Shown: piece after piece, positions 17,456-26,603 of the stretch
Layout of the letters: every line of letters begins with the position of its first letter
Position numbering within the stretch: the first letter of the stretch is position 1
Made by a program: the position numbers and the translations under genes
The notes under the pieces: model-generated
What the model was told of the DNA's origin: nothing
Databases searched by the model: none
Seen by the model: the letters and a program-made list of their open reading frames with translations, nothing else
Assembly: GCA_016713125.1 (NCBI GenBank)
Contig: JADJPT010000009.1
Location: 1 to 64,000 of the forward strand
Reading direction: 5' to 3'
DNA length: 64,000 bases
DNA from: Betaproteobacteria bacterium
GTDB lineage: Bacteria > Pseudomonadota > Gammaproteobacteria > Burkholderiales > SG8-39

Positions 17456-18544
17456 TCAGGGCAGCTTCTTCGCGTCGGCAAGCACGCTGGCCGGGTCGAA
17501 GTTGTTGATCGCGGGTATCAGCGCGTTGCTGTACAGGGAATTCATGTCGATCGCGGCGGTCTGGATCTGGCCGCCGGTCGCCATGACCTGCACCAGATTG
17601 TTCCACGCGCCGTCCGGGTAATGGCCCCAGCGCGGCACCTCGCCCTTCGGAAAGGCGAGGTACTTGTCGTAGCGCGTGTTGAGCAGCGCCACCGCATCTG
17701 CCAGGTTCTTGGCCTCGTCGCCCGGAGGCTTGAGGCGCGGGTCTTCCTTCCAGGCGGCTTTCACGCAGCCGGCGCGGTTGGCGTTGCAGACCAGCGTCGC
17801 CTTGGCGAAGGCGCGTCCGAAGGCGGCCAGCAGTCTCGGGTTGCTGCGCAGGGTGTCCTCGTGGGCGATCAGGCCGTTGGAGAACAGATCCAGGTACTTC
17901 TGCGGCATCTTCAGGCGGCGGATGGGCGTGCCCTGCAGCTCGAGCTGCGTATGCAGGGTGTCGAACAGGTTCAGCGCATCGACGCGGCCCTCGCGCAGCG
18001 CGACGAAGGCCGGCGCACCCAGTCCGGTCGGCACCAGCTCGAGATCGCGGCCGACCTCCAGCCCGAGCTCCCGGAACATGGCGCGCGTGAGCGGGATGTT
18101 GCCGAAGGTCAGCGCACCGACGGCGAGTTTTTTGCCCTTGAGCTCGGCGAGCGATTTGACCTGCGAAGCGGCCGGCACGGCGAATTCCCAGACGTTTTCG
18201 CGGATCACGTTGTAGTAGAACTTCAACGGCAGCGGGTCCTTGCCGGGCTGGCGCGAGATGACCAGGGGATCGGGGTTGGGAAAGCCCACCGTCACGCGCT
18301 TCTGCACGATCTGCGGAAGCAGCACGGCGGTGCCGTTGAACACCACGGTTTCGACCTCGATGCCTTCCTCGGCCAGGTAGCCGAGGTGTTTGGCGACCAG
18401 CAATTGCCCGTTCACCACGGTCAGCGAACTGACCAGGCCGAAGACGACCTTTTCGGTCTTGCCGGCAGATTGCGCCTGCGTCAGCGCGGGCGCGCAGGCC
18501 AGGGCCAGCGCGGCGAACGTGGTGCGGACGAGGGCGCGCGGCAT
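17456..18544 (-). CDS. ABC transporter substrate-binding protein (SsuA/NMT1-like), copy 2
   Basis: A 362-residue periplasmic receptor with a signal peptide (MPRALVRTTFAALALACAPA, then LTQAQ). Lobe I contains 'GQLLVAKHLGYLAEEGIEVE', and the hinge region contains 'LAVGALTFGNIPLTRAMF'. It is clearly paralogous to the next upstream gene: both share VGALTFGNIP, 'MPQKY' and 'LFSNG..AHEDT' blocks. It begins two bases after that gene's stop. Two receptors serving one permease/ATPase pair may broaden substrate range. Confidence 0.88.
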   Translation of the reverse strand: MPRALVRTTFAALALACAPALTQAQSAGKTEKVVFGLVSSLTVVNGQLLVAKHLGYLAEEGIEVETVVFNGTAVLLPQIVQKRVTVGFPNPDPLVISRQPGKDPLPLKFYYNVIRENVWEFAVPAASQVKSLAELKGKKLAVGALTFGNIPLTRAMFRELGLEVGRDLELVPTGLGAPAFVALREGRVDALNLFDTLHTQLELQGTPIRRLKMPQKYLDLFSNGLIAHEDTLRSNPRLLAAFGRAFAKATLVCNANRAGCVKAAWKEDPRLKPPGDEAKNLADAVALLNTRYDKYLAFPKGEVPRWGHYPDGAWNNLVQVMATGGQIQTAAIDMNSLYSNALIPAINNFDPASVLADAKKLP

Positions 18545-18546
18545 GG

Positions 18547-19610
18547 CTACTTGGCGGCCTTGGCGCGCGCGACGATGGGGGCCGGGTCGAACTTCATGAA
18601 CTCGGGCACCAGCGCGTTGGTGTAGCAGGTCTCCACCGGCACGTCCTTGGTGCTGATCTGGCCGCCCTCGTGGAGCGCGACGGCGAAATCCTTCCACGCC
18701 TGCGGGGGGAACTCGCCCCAGCGGCGGTTCTTCTGGTCGTCGAAGTCGAGATATTTGTCGAAGCGGGCGGCCATGATCTTGATGCCGTCGGCGACGGCCT
18801 TGGCCTCGTCGCCGGCCGGCTTCTGGTCCGGATAGAGTGCCCAGTGCGCTTTCACGCAGGCGGCGCGATTGACTTCGCAGAACACCGAGGTCTTGGCGAT
18901 GGCACGGCCGAAGCCGGCCAGCATCTTCGGGTTCTCCTTGATGGTGTCCTCATGGGCCACGAAGCCGTTGGAGAAAAGGCTCTTGTACTTCTGCGGCATG
19001 GCCAGGCGGCGGATGACCGTACCCTGCACTTCGAGCGTGGCATGCTGGGAATCGAACAGGTTGAGACCGTCGACTTTCTTCTCGCGGAAGGCGAGGAAGG
19101 CGGGTGCACCCACGCCGACCGGCACCAATTCCACGTCCGCTCCGATTTCCTTGAACATGGCCTTGGTGATGGGGATGTTGCCGAAGGTCAGCGCGCCGAC
19201 GCCGAGCTTCTTGCCCTTCAGGTCGTTGAGCGCCTTGATCGGCGAGTCGTTGAGCACCACGAACTCCCACGCGGATTCGCGCGTGGCGTTGTAGAAGAAC
19301 TTGAGCGGAATGGGATCCTTGCCGGGCTGGCGCGAGACGATCAGCACGTCCGGGTTAGGGTAGCCGACATGCACGCGCTTGGCGGTCATCTGCGGCAGCA
19401 GGGTGCCGGTGCCGTTGAAGGCCACGATGTCCACGTCCAGGCCCTCTTCCTTGAAGAAACCGAGCTGCTTGGCGGCGGTGATCACCCCAGTGACAGGGTC
19501 ACCGAAGTGACGGTGCCGAACACCAGCTTGGTCTGCGCCTGGGCGGCCGGCGCCAGGGCGAAGCCGGCGGCCAGGGCTGCGGCGATGAGTCTTGCGGTGG
19601 AAGTTTTCAC
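18547..19610 (-). CDS. ABC transporter substrate-binding protein (SsuA/NMT1-like), copy 1, frameshifted near 19487
   Basis: The gene starts at GTG 19610 after a GGAG site and encodes a signal peptide (MKTSTARLIAAALAAGFALA, then PAAQAQ) and 'TKLVFGTVTSVTLSLG'. The frame then breaks and resumes at 'VITAAKQLGFFKEEGLDVDI', continuing to the end. One extra G in the CTGGGGTGATC run restores a protein of about 353 residues. The mature domain matches the neighbouring paralogue along its length. It heads the minus-strand operon. A sequencing error is more likely than loss, as all other features are intact. Confidence 0.82.
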
Positions 19611-19760
19611 GGCTTCTCCTTGGTGTGAACTTGGTGCCTTTCCTCTTAGCAGGAATCGGGCCACGGACGACGTGCGAACTCTAGCGCAAGCCGAGGGGTT
19701 GCATCGCTCAGGTTCGGAATGAGCATATCCCCCCGGGGCGCGGGTTTCAGGCCCCTGCGC

Positions 19761-20201
19761 TCAACCGGCGCTGGGTGAGTAGGTGCCGCGGCCGACGGCG
19801 GACAGCTTGCCATCCGGGCCGAACACGTCGATGTCGATCACCGCCGTGCTCTTGCCGGCGCGGCGCACCACCGCGGTCGCATCGATGTAGTCGCCCACGC
19901 AGGGGCGCAGATAGTCGATGCGCAGGTTGATGGTCGGTACGCCGCCGCCGGCCAGCATGCCGATGGCGAAATCGCCCACCGTGTCGACGAACGAGGCGAT
20001 CGGTCCGCCGTGGAACTGCTTGGTTCCGGCGCGTCGCTCGAGTTCGGGACGCAGGGGCATGCGCGCCGAGAACGTGCTCTTCGCGTGATCGACACCGGTG
20101 ACCTTGAGGCCCAGGAAGCTGATGAAGGGCGAGCGGTCGAAGATGGCCTGGATGGCCGCAGCGTCGAGTTTCTGCGGTTCGGGCTTGGCGGCCTCGCTCA
20201 T
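19761..20201 (-). CDS. PaaI-family hotdog thioesterase
   Basis: A 146-residue single hotdog domain. The catalytic motif region 'QFHGGPIASFVDTVGDFAIG' places an Asp on the central helix, as in PaaI-type acyl-CoA thioesterases. 'INLRIDYLRPCVGD' forms the following strand. It should hydrolyse an aryl- or acyl-CoA thioester. Its ATG overlaps the stop of the dehydrogenase gene (ATGA), so the two are a coupled pair. Confidence 0.88.
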   Translation of the reverse strand: MSEAAKPEPQKLDAAAIQAIFDRSPFISFLGLKVTGVDHAKSTFSARMPLRPELERRAGTKQFHGGPIASFVDTVGDFAIGMLAGGGVPTINLRIDYLRPCVGDYIDATAVVRRAGKSTAVIDIDVFGPDGKLSAVGRGTYSPSAG

Positions 20202-21208
20202 GGTTTCACCGCGACTTTGCCGAACACCTTGCGATCCTCGAGCATGGCGAAGGCCTCGTTGGCCTGATCCAGGCCGAAGCTCTTGTCGATGATGGGCTTG
20301 AGCTTGCCGGTCTTGAGCAGGTCGAGCAGGGTGAACAGGTCCTCGCGCATCCAGCCGTTGGAGCCCAGCACCTGCAGCTCGAAGGTCCAGATGAAGCGGA
20401 TGTCCTCGACCGGGTCGTAGCCCGCGGTCGCGCCGCAGGTCAGCAGCCGCCCGCCGCGGTGCAGCACGCGCATGGACTTCACCCAGGTGTCGCCGCCGGT
20501 GAAATTGACCGCCACGTCCATGCCGCCCTCGAACTTGCGGCGGTGGGGTTTGCCGAACTTTTCGTACACCCACTTCATGAAGTCGTGCTTGGTGTAGTCG
20601 AGCAGGTGGTCGGCGCCCAGCTCGCCCAGGCGCTTGAGCTTGTCGTCGCTGGAGGCGCAGGCGATCACTTCGGCGCCGACCAGCTTGGCCAGCTGCACGC
20701 AGCAGGTGCCCACGCCGCCCGAGGCGCCGAGGATCAGCACGCGCTCCTTCTCCTTCACCTTGCCGATGGTGTACATCATGCGCAGTGCCGTGCCATAGGC
20801 CACCGGTAGGCAGGCTGCGGCTTCGTAGGAGACCTCGTCGGGCAGTGCGACCAGGTGGTGGTCGGGTACCGCGCAGAACTCGGCCAGGCCGCCGGGGCGC
20901 ATCTCGCCGAGCAGGCCGCCGGCGTTCTTGCGGTCGACGGGATCGACCATCACGCGCTGGCCGACTTTCCAGTCCTTGACCTCTGCGCCGACTTCGACGA
21001 TTTCGCCGGCGAAATCGAGACCCAGGATGCAGGGCAGCGGCACCTTGATGCCGGGCATGCCCTTGCGCGTGAAAACGTCGTGGTAATTGAGGGTGGCGGC
21101 GCCGACCTTCAGGATGACCTCGTCGGGCGCCGGCTTCGGATCCGGATAGTTGCTCTCGTACTTGATGGTGCCGGGTCCGCCGTGCTCATGTATGACTGCT
21201 GCTCTCAT
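20198..21208 (-). CDS. Zinc-type alcohol dehydrogenase / quinone oxidoreductase-like MDR protein
   Basis: A 336-residue medium-chain dehydrogenase/reductase. The GroES-like N-domain has 'GLDFAGEIVEVGAEVKDWKV' and the Rossmann motif is LILGASGGVGTCCVQLAK. The catalytic-zinc His/Cys set of true alcohol dehydrogenases is incomplete, so a zinc-free NADPH-dependent enone or quinone reductase is possible. The ATG at 21208 has a GGAG site 11 bases upstream; the open frame extends further without support. It is translationally coupled to the thioesterase gene. Confidence 0.88.
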   Translation of the reverse strand: MRAAVIHEHGGPGTIKYESNYPDPKPAPDEVILKVGAATLNYHDVFTRKGMPGIKVPLPCILGLDFAGEIVEVGAEVKDWKVGQRVMVDPVDRKNAGGLLGEMRPGGLAEFCAVPDHHLVALPDEVSYEAAACLPVAYGTALRMMYTIGKVKEKERVLILGASGGVGTCCVQLAKLVGAEVIACASSDDKLKRLGELGADHLLDYTKHDFMKWVYEKFGKPHRRKFEGGMDVAVNFTGGDTWVKSMRVLHRGGRLLTCGATAGYDPVEDIRFIWTFELQVLGSNGWMREDLFTLLDLLKTGKLKPIIDKSFGLDQANEAFAMLEDRKVFGKVAVKP

Positions 21209-21227
21209 CGCGTGATTCTCCGATTGT

Positions 21228-22120
21228 CTATTGTGCTTGCTGAAACTGGATCGCTGCGCCACAGGCGTCTTCCGGCGCCACCCACAGGCTGGGGGGGGCG
21301 CCGGACTTGCCGCCTGCGTGCATGGCTTCATGGGTGCGGATTCCCTGCGCACCCAGGTATTTTCTGGTCGCCTCGAGCGAGGCGACGCGGATGCCAAATC
21401 CCGCAGGCGCGGGCGCCGGCGGGACGAAGCTGCCGGGCACGCGCTCGCGCCATTGCGTCTCGGTGGTGAGCCACAAAGCCCCGCGGTCGAGCGGCAGGCG
21501 CACCACGCCGGGCAATTCCTGCGCTTGCGAAGAGAACATCGGCGCGAATTTGGCTGCCGTCGCGGCGGGATCCGGCACGACAAAGTAAACCGCGTCGATC
21601 GCCAGCGCGCCGTTGGGGTGTTCGAGGAGGTGCGGCTGCCAGAGCACGTCACGGGTCATGTGCTCGATGAACAGGAACTTCGCCTCAGGGAACTTCTGCC
21701 TGTCGATGTACATGTTGCGAAATTTCGCTCGGCGGGTTTCCCTGTCGCCGGGGCCGTAGGCCGCATCGCGCTCGAGAAAGCGTACGGCGTCCACCGGAAG
21801 ACTTGCGCGCTGGAACTCTGCGTAAGCCGTCTCGGCATTGCCGCAGCCGATGGCGACGATGTGCAGGCCCTCGTAGCGCGCGACCATTTCCTTGACCGAA
21901 CTGAACATGTTCGGATCGGTGAGGCCGATGATTTCGAGGTAACCCTCGCGAAACATGGCGCAGTGATTGCCAGATCCCCAGGGCACGACCGGCTGGCCGG
22001 GGCCGGCGAGCCGGAATGGATGCTGCGCGCGGTCAGCTGGAAGCCGAGCCAGGTGTACACCTCGCGGCCGCGCGCCAGGTCGGTGATGGCCACGCCGACG
22101 TGGTCGAGTTCTCTGGTCAT
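21228..22120 (-). CDS. VOC/glyoxalase-like protein, copy 2, frameshifted near 22005
   Basis: It starts MTRELDHVGVAITDLARGRE with the typical beta-alpha-beta opening and runs to 'LTARSIHSG', then shifts frame and resumes at 'VVPWGSGNHCAMFREGYLEI'. Restoring one G in CCCCGGCCAG joins the parts to a protein of about 297 residues. It parallels copy 1 throughout: 'GNHCAMFREGYLEIIGL' versus 'ANRCAIFQQGYLELIGV', and 'VLWQPHLLEHPNGALA' versus 'YLWQPKYLQHPNGALA'. This matches the glyoxalase-like domain family of unknown substrate. The start ATG overlaps the likely stop of copy 1. Confidence 0.75.
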
Positions 22121-22984
22121 TGAGTCAGCAGGTATGAAACCGTTGGCGTCGCCGGCGGCGGCGAACCATTCGTCACCGTTGCGCCGCACGGGAACGCCAT
22201 TGTCCTCCATGAGGCGTGCCGCGCGGGTCCGATCGGCGAAACGCACTTCGGCGCCCGCGAAACAGGGCTCCGCGGCCGGGCGCCAGCCGTAGCGGGCCGC
22301 GAAGGCGGCAGTCGAGTGGACATCGATGCGTCCGCCACCCGGGGGGGAGACGCGCAGCGCGCCCTCGACCGTACTCGTCGGCGCGGTCCCGCTCAATCCT
22401 GCCAGCCGATCGGCCAGGGCCGTCGGGTCATCGGCGCAGGCCAGCGCAGCCTGGAAGGCGAGCGCCCCGTTGGGGTGCTGGAGGTACTTCGGCTGCCAGA
22501 GATACTCCGGTGTCTGGTGTTCGATGATGATGTAGCGGCCCTCGGGGCAGCCCTCGTCCCGGCTGAAAATGTTGCGAAAGCGCATGGTGCGCTGCTCGCC
22601 GTCGACGTCCAGGTTGCGTGCCCGCTGTACCGGGGGATTCAGCGGTACCGGGCATCTGGACAGCGACTGCCAGGCTGCGTCCGCCGAGGCCACGCGCAGG
22701 GCCATCAGATGCAGGCCTTCGAAACGGTCGAGAAAATGGGTCCAAGGGTTGAACGCCCCGGCGTCGACCACGCCGATCAGTTCCAGGTATCCCTGCTGGA
22801 AGATGGCGCAGCGGTTTGCGGTCGCCCATGCGCTCTCTTCGTCGCGACCGGGCATTCTGCCGCGCTGCCGGCTGACCGGGGAAAGCGTGAAGCCCAGACG
22901 CTCCCATAGGGCGGCGCCCGCGACGAGATCGCGCACGATGGCGCCGACGTGATCGAGTGAGATTGCGGACGGAGCGGGAATCAT
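22117..22984 (-). CDS. VOC/glyoxalase-like protein, copy 1, probable frame error at its 3' end
   Basis: A protein of about 288 residues starting MIPAPSAISLDHVGAIVRDL. It has two halves of vicinal-oxygen-chelate type, with conserved 'FQQGYLELIGVVDAGAFNPW' and 'YLWQPKYLQHPNGALAFQAA'. As assembled the frame runs through its end into copy 2 without a stop. Removing one base in TTTCATACCTGCTG near 22130 gives a natural end (GFILLTQ, stop) overlapping the ATG of copy 2 as ATGA. The literal sequence would instead encode a fusion; I consider this less likely. Confidence 0.72.
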
Positions 22985-23033
22985 TGCCGTAAGCCTGCCA
23001 TGCGCTGTTCGCGGTGCCGTGACCGCGGGTGAG

Positions 23034-23276
23034 CTACGAGGGCTCGGAGGCGGTCCCGGATTTCTCGCGCATGCGGTTGGTCACCATCCGCTCGTAGAGC
23101 TGGCGGATTGTACTGCTGCCCGTGGTCACGCAGAGGAACGGGAACAGTCCATGCAGGAAGCAGGCAACGCCGGCAAACAGCATCCGGAACGAGAAACTCC
23201 ACGCCGAGGCCAGATGTTCGAAATAGGTCTCGTTGACGGAGGCGGGGTGCTCGGTGAAGGCGCGCAGTGGTTTCAT
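23034..23276 (-). CDS. DUF6356 family small membrane protein
   Basis: An 80-residue protein, MKPLRAFTEHPASVNETYFE, followed by an aromatic-rich hydrophobic segment 'FRMLFAGVACFLHGLFPFLC'. It ends with a charged tail around 'YERMVTNRM'. The 'FTEHPASVNETYFEHL' opening is typical of DUF6356 proteins, widespread and uncharacterised. An upstream in-frame ATG at 23306 exists, but the family start is MKPL at 23276. It is divergent from the Lrp-type regulator. Confidence 0.75.
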   Translation of the reverse strand: MKPLRAFTEHPASVNETYFEHLASAWSFSFRMLFAGVACFLHGLFPFLCVTTGSSTIRQLYERMVTNRMREKSGTASEPS

Positions 23277-23351
23277 GCAGACGATTCTAGGCACGCAGGT
23301 CCGCAAATGGCTGCCAATTCAGGGTGTGGAATGCGGCATCTGTAGAAAATT

Positions 23352-23379
23352 ATGCTATATCAATAAAAAAATGTAGCAT
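23352..23379. promoter_or_regulatory. Inverted repeat in front of the Lrp-type regulator (candidate autoregulatory operator)
   Basis: ATGCTATAT (23352-23360) and ATGTAGCAT (23371-23379) form an imperfect dyad with a 10-base A-rich centre. The second arm ends eight bases before the regulator's ATG, so binding there could block transcription or translation. The stretch is strikingly AT-rich against its GC-rich surroundings. Lrp/AsnC proteins commonly autoregulate at such AT-rich dyads. Confidence 0.45.
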
Positions 23380-23387
23380 TATTTGCC

Positions 23388-23849
23388 ATGGACATCATTG
23401 ACCGCAAAATCCTCGGCATCCTGCAGCAGGATGCCGACATTCCTCTCGGGGAAATCGCCGAGCGCGTGCATCTTTCGCAGACGCCGTGCTGGCGGCGCAT
23501 ACAGAAGCTGCGCGCGGCGGGCGTGATACGCAAGCAGGTGGCGCTCTGTGATCCCGCGGCCCTGAACGTGGGTGTGACGGTGTTCGTTTCCGTGCGCACC
23601 AACCAGCACACGCAGGCCTGGCTGGAGCGGTTCGCGAAGGGCGTAAAGGAGATTCCCGAAGTGGTCGAGCTGTACCGCATGAGCGGGGACGTCGACTACC
23701 TGCTCCGCGTGGTGGTGCCGGACATCGCCGGCTACGACGCCGTCTACAAGAAGCTGATCAAGGTCGCCGATCTGTACGACGTGAGCTCTTCGTTCGCGAT
23801 GGAGCAGATGAAATACACCACCGCGCTGCCGCTGAACTACGCAGAGTGA
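23388..23849 (+). CDS. Lrp/AsnC family transcriptional regulator
   Basis: A 153-residue regulator. Residues 2-60 form the winged helix-turn-helix ('DRKILGILQQDADIPLGEIA', 'SQTPCWRRIQKLRAAGVI'). The C-terminal half is the RAM ligand-binding domain ('EVVELYRMSGDVDYLLRVVV'). These proteins sense amino acids or related ligands as octamers. The closely spaced convergent acyl-CoA ligase gene ends 11 bases away. The dyad upstream suggests autoregulation. Confidence 0.92.
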   Translation: MDIIDRKILGILQQDADIPLGEIAERVHLSQTPCWRRIQKLRAAGVIRKQVALCDPAALNVGVTVFVSVRTNQHTQAWLERFAKGVKEIPEVVELYRMSGDVDYLLRVVVPDIAGYDAVYKKLIKVADLYDVSSSFAMEQMKYTTALPLNYAE

Positions 23850-23859
23850 TCGCCGGTGA

Positions 23860-25369
23860 TCAGGCCGCCTCGGTCTGCTGCCACAGTTCGCGGGCGCGCT
23901 CGCGCAGGACCTTGCGATCGATCTTGTTGGTTCCCGCCAGCGGAAACTCTTTCATGAACTCGACGCGGCGCGGGTGCTGGTAGGCTGGGGCGTTCGCCAG
24001 GGCGTACTGTTTGACTTCCTCTTCCGTCAGCGTCGCGCCCTTGCGCAGCACGACGAAGGCATACGGCTTCTCGCCCTTCAGTTCGTCCGGCACCGGAACG
24101 ACGCAGGACTGCAGGATATCCGGATGGCGCTCCAGCATGTGCTCGACCTCGCCCGGATAGATGTTCTCTCCGCCGCACACGAACATGTCGTCGGCACGGC
24201 CGACGAAGGTATAGGCGCCGCTTGCGTCGCGCGAAAAAACATCGCCGGAAACATACCAGCCGTCCGGCGTCAGCACCTCGCGCGTTTTCTCGGGCAGGTT
24301 CAGGTAGCCGACCATGTTGGCCGGGGTGCGGATCCACAGCACGCCTTCGTCGGCCTCCTTGCCGGCCGCATCGATGATGCGAACCTCGACCTGCGGCAAT
24401 GGCCAGCCCAGCGCCATGTCCGATTTGGCGCGACCGTCCGGGTGGGGGCCGAACATGACCGGGCCGGCTTCGGTGGTGCCATAGGCATTGGAGACCACGC
24501 CCTTGGGGAAGGTCCGGCGGATGTCATCGAGCAGCTTCTGCGTGCTGGGCGCCGAACCCATGCGCACGAAGCGCACGCTGGACAGGTCGGTGCCGGCCAG
24601 CGTTTCCTTCTCGCGTACCACCATCGCCAGCATGGTTGGCACCGAGGTCAGCCAGGTGACCTTGGCGGCCGATCGCCTCTATGTATCGTTTGGCGTCGAA
24701 CTGCGGTAGCAGGACCATGCTGGCGTGGGAGGCGAAAACGAACTTGGAGGTGCCCAGACCGTTCATGTGGAACAGGGGCGCCGCGACGATCAGCCGATCC
24801 TTGTCGTAAGGACCGCCGCGCAGGCGCGTCTGCACGGCCCAAAGATGTCCGGCGTGCGAGAGCGGGACACCCTTTGGGCGTCCGGTGGATCCCGAGGTGT
24901 ATAGGATCATGGCGGCCTCCCCCGGGGCGGGCTGCACCGTCTCGAAATCGCCGGGATCGAGGAAGGCTTGCCAGCCTTCCGGCGCGTCGAACTGAACCAC
25001 CGGAATGCCGTCCGGCACCGAAGCGCGGCGCTCGTGGTCGCAGAATGCCAGGCGCGCGGCCGAGTCGCTGAGCACGAATTCGATCGTGTCGCGCGGGAAC
25101 TTGTGATTGACCGGCACCGCGACCATGCCGGCGCGCATGATGGCGAAATAGGCGATCAGGAACTCGGCGCGGTTGGCCGACAGGATGGCGACCGAGTCGC
25201 CGCGTTTGAGGTCGTGGCGCTGCAGACCGCGCGCGCATGCGTTCACCAGGCGGTCGATTTCGCCGTGGGTGAACTCACGCGGGGCGTTCCAGTGCAGGCA
25301 GTCGATCAGTGCGATCGCGTCGGGGTTCTTGGTGCGATCGATGAGATCGCCGAGGTTGGTCAGGTTCAT
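23860..25369 (-). CDS. AMP-dependent acyl-CoA synthetase/ligase, frameshifted near 24665
   Basis: Two overlapping frames make one adenylate-forming enzyme of about 500 residues. The N-part (MNLTNLGDLIDRTKNPDAIA) holds the P-loop motif ILYTSGSTGRPKGVPLSH. The C-part starts around 'VTWLTSVPTMLAMVV' and holds 'NAYGTTEAGPVMFG', 'GWYVSGDVFSRDASG', FVGRADDMFVCGGENIYP and the catalytic Lys region 'AGTNKIDRKVL'. One surplus base in GGCCGCCAAGG breaks the frame. It should activate a carboxylic acid to its CoA thioester; the acid is unknown. Confidence 0.85.
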
Positions 25370-25492
25370 GGCGAAAAGATACCGCAATCCGTGCGCGTCG
25401 TCGGGTTGTTTCGAAGCGCGAAGCGGCGCCGCGCACCGATTTGGTGTTCAATTGGCGCAGGCGCATACACTGTGCACTTCCACGGAGCCAGC

Positions 25493-26584
25493 ATGTCAGA
25501 TTTGTCCGTATTCTCGTCCGACTATCCCGAAGCACGCGAGAAGTTCCTGAACGCAGCGCGCGCCGCCGGCGCGCGGCTCGCACACTATCAGCACCCGGAT
25601 CAGCGTGGGCCTCAGGGCGAGCCGCTGTACCTGGATGCGGCGCTGCTCGGGCGTCCGGATGCGCCCAATGTCATGGTGGTCGGCTCGGGAACGCACGGCA
25701 TCGAGGGCTACTCGGGCTCAGCCGCGCAGACGGCATGGATGATCGGCGGTGGTGCCGGCCGCATTCCCGACGGATCGGCGATGCTGTTCCTGCACGGCCA
25801 CAACCCCTGGGGGTTCGCGCACAGGCAGCGCGTTACCGAGGAGAACGTGGACCTGAACCGGAACTTTGTCGACCATGCGCAGCCATACCCGCAGAATCCC
25901 GGTTACGCCGATCTGCACCCTCTGATCAGCCCGCAGAACTGGGACGAAGAGACCATCCGCAGCATGTTTGCCGCCCTAGAGGCGTTTCGCGAAAAGCACG
26001 GCGAACAGGCGTTCTCGGACGCCTACAACGGCGGGCAGTACTCGCATCCGGACGGCTTCTTCTTCGGCGGTCAGCGTGCGCAATGGTCGAACACGGCCTT
26101 CCGCGCCGCGGTGCGAGCGCATGCCGGGCATGCCAGGCGTGCGGCGATCATCGATCTGCACACCGGCATCGGACCCTGGCTGGATCACGTGTTCCTGTGC
26201 TTCCACAAACCCGGTTCGGCGGCCTACGAACGTGCCCGGCGCTGGTGGGGCGAGCGTGCGGTCAATCGCCAGGGTTCGACCCACAAGGCGCTGGCCGAGT
26301 ACAAGGGGCTGCTGATCGACGCGTTCCAGGCGGAACTGCCGGCGGCCGAGACCACGGCCGTGGTGATCGAGTTCGGCACGCGCTCGCGTCCTGACATGCA
26401 GCGGGCGAACATGTCGCTGCGCTGGCTGCGCGTGCATGGCAAGGCGCAACCGGAACTGGCGCGGCGCGTGCACGCCGAGTACGTCGAGGCGTTCTATCCC
26501 AGCGATCCCGAATGGCGTGCGGCGGTGCTGGCGCAGTCGCGCGTGTTTCTCGATCAGGCGGTCGCGGGGATCGCCGCGTCCTGA
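25493..26584 (+). CDS. DUF2817 family M14-like zinc carboxypeptidase
   Basis: A 363-residue protein of the DUF2817 branch of the M14 fold. Likely zinc ligands are His and Glu in GTHGIEGYSG and His in IIDLHTGIG; the general base Glu is probably in 'VVIEFGTRSRPDMQ'. 'HGHNPWGFAHRQRVTEENVD' followed by LNRNF is also typical of M14-like proteins. It may act as a peptidase or aminoacylase; the substrate is unknown. ATG 25493 has GGAG seven bases upstream. No signal peptide is visible. Confidence 0.85.
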   Translation: MSDLSVFSSDYPEAREKFLNAARAAGARLAHYQHPDQRGPQGEPLYLDAALLGRPDAPNVMVVGSGTHGIEGYSGSAAQTAWMIGGGAGRIPDGSAMLFLHGHNPWGFAHRQRVTEENVDLNRNFVDHAQPYPQNPGYADLHPLISPQNWDEETIRSMFAALEAFREKHGEQAFSDAYNGGQYSHPDGFFFGGQRAQWSNTAFRAAVRAHAGHARRAAIIDLHTGIGPWLDHVFLCFHKPGSAAYERARRWWGERAVNRQGSTHKALAEYKGLLIDAFQAELPAAETTAVVIEFGTRSRPDMQRANMSLRWLRVHGKAQPELARRVHAEYVEAFYPSDPEWRAAVLAQSRVFLDQAVAGIAAS

Positions 26585-26603
26585 CCCGGCTACAGGCTGC
26601 GGT

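Noticed and set aside
22117..22984. Natural fusion of the two glyoxalase-like proteins
   Set aside because: Removing one base gives a natural stop overlapping the next ATG as ATGA, the same junction type seen repeatedly in this window.
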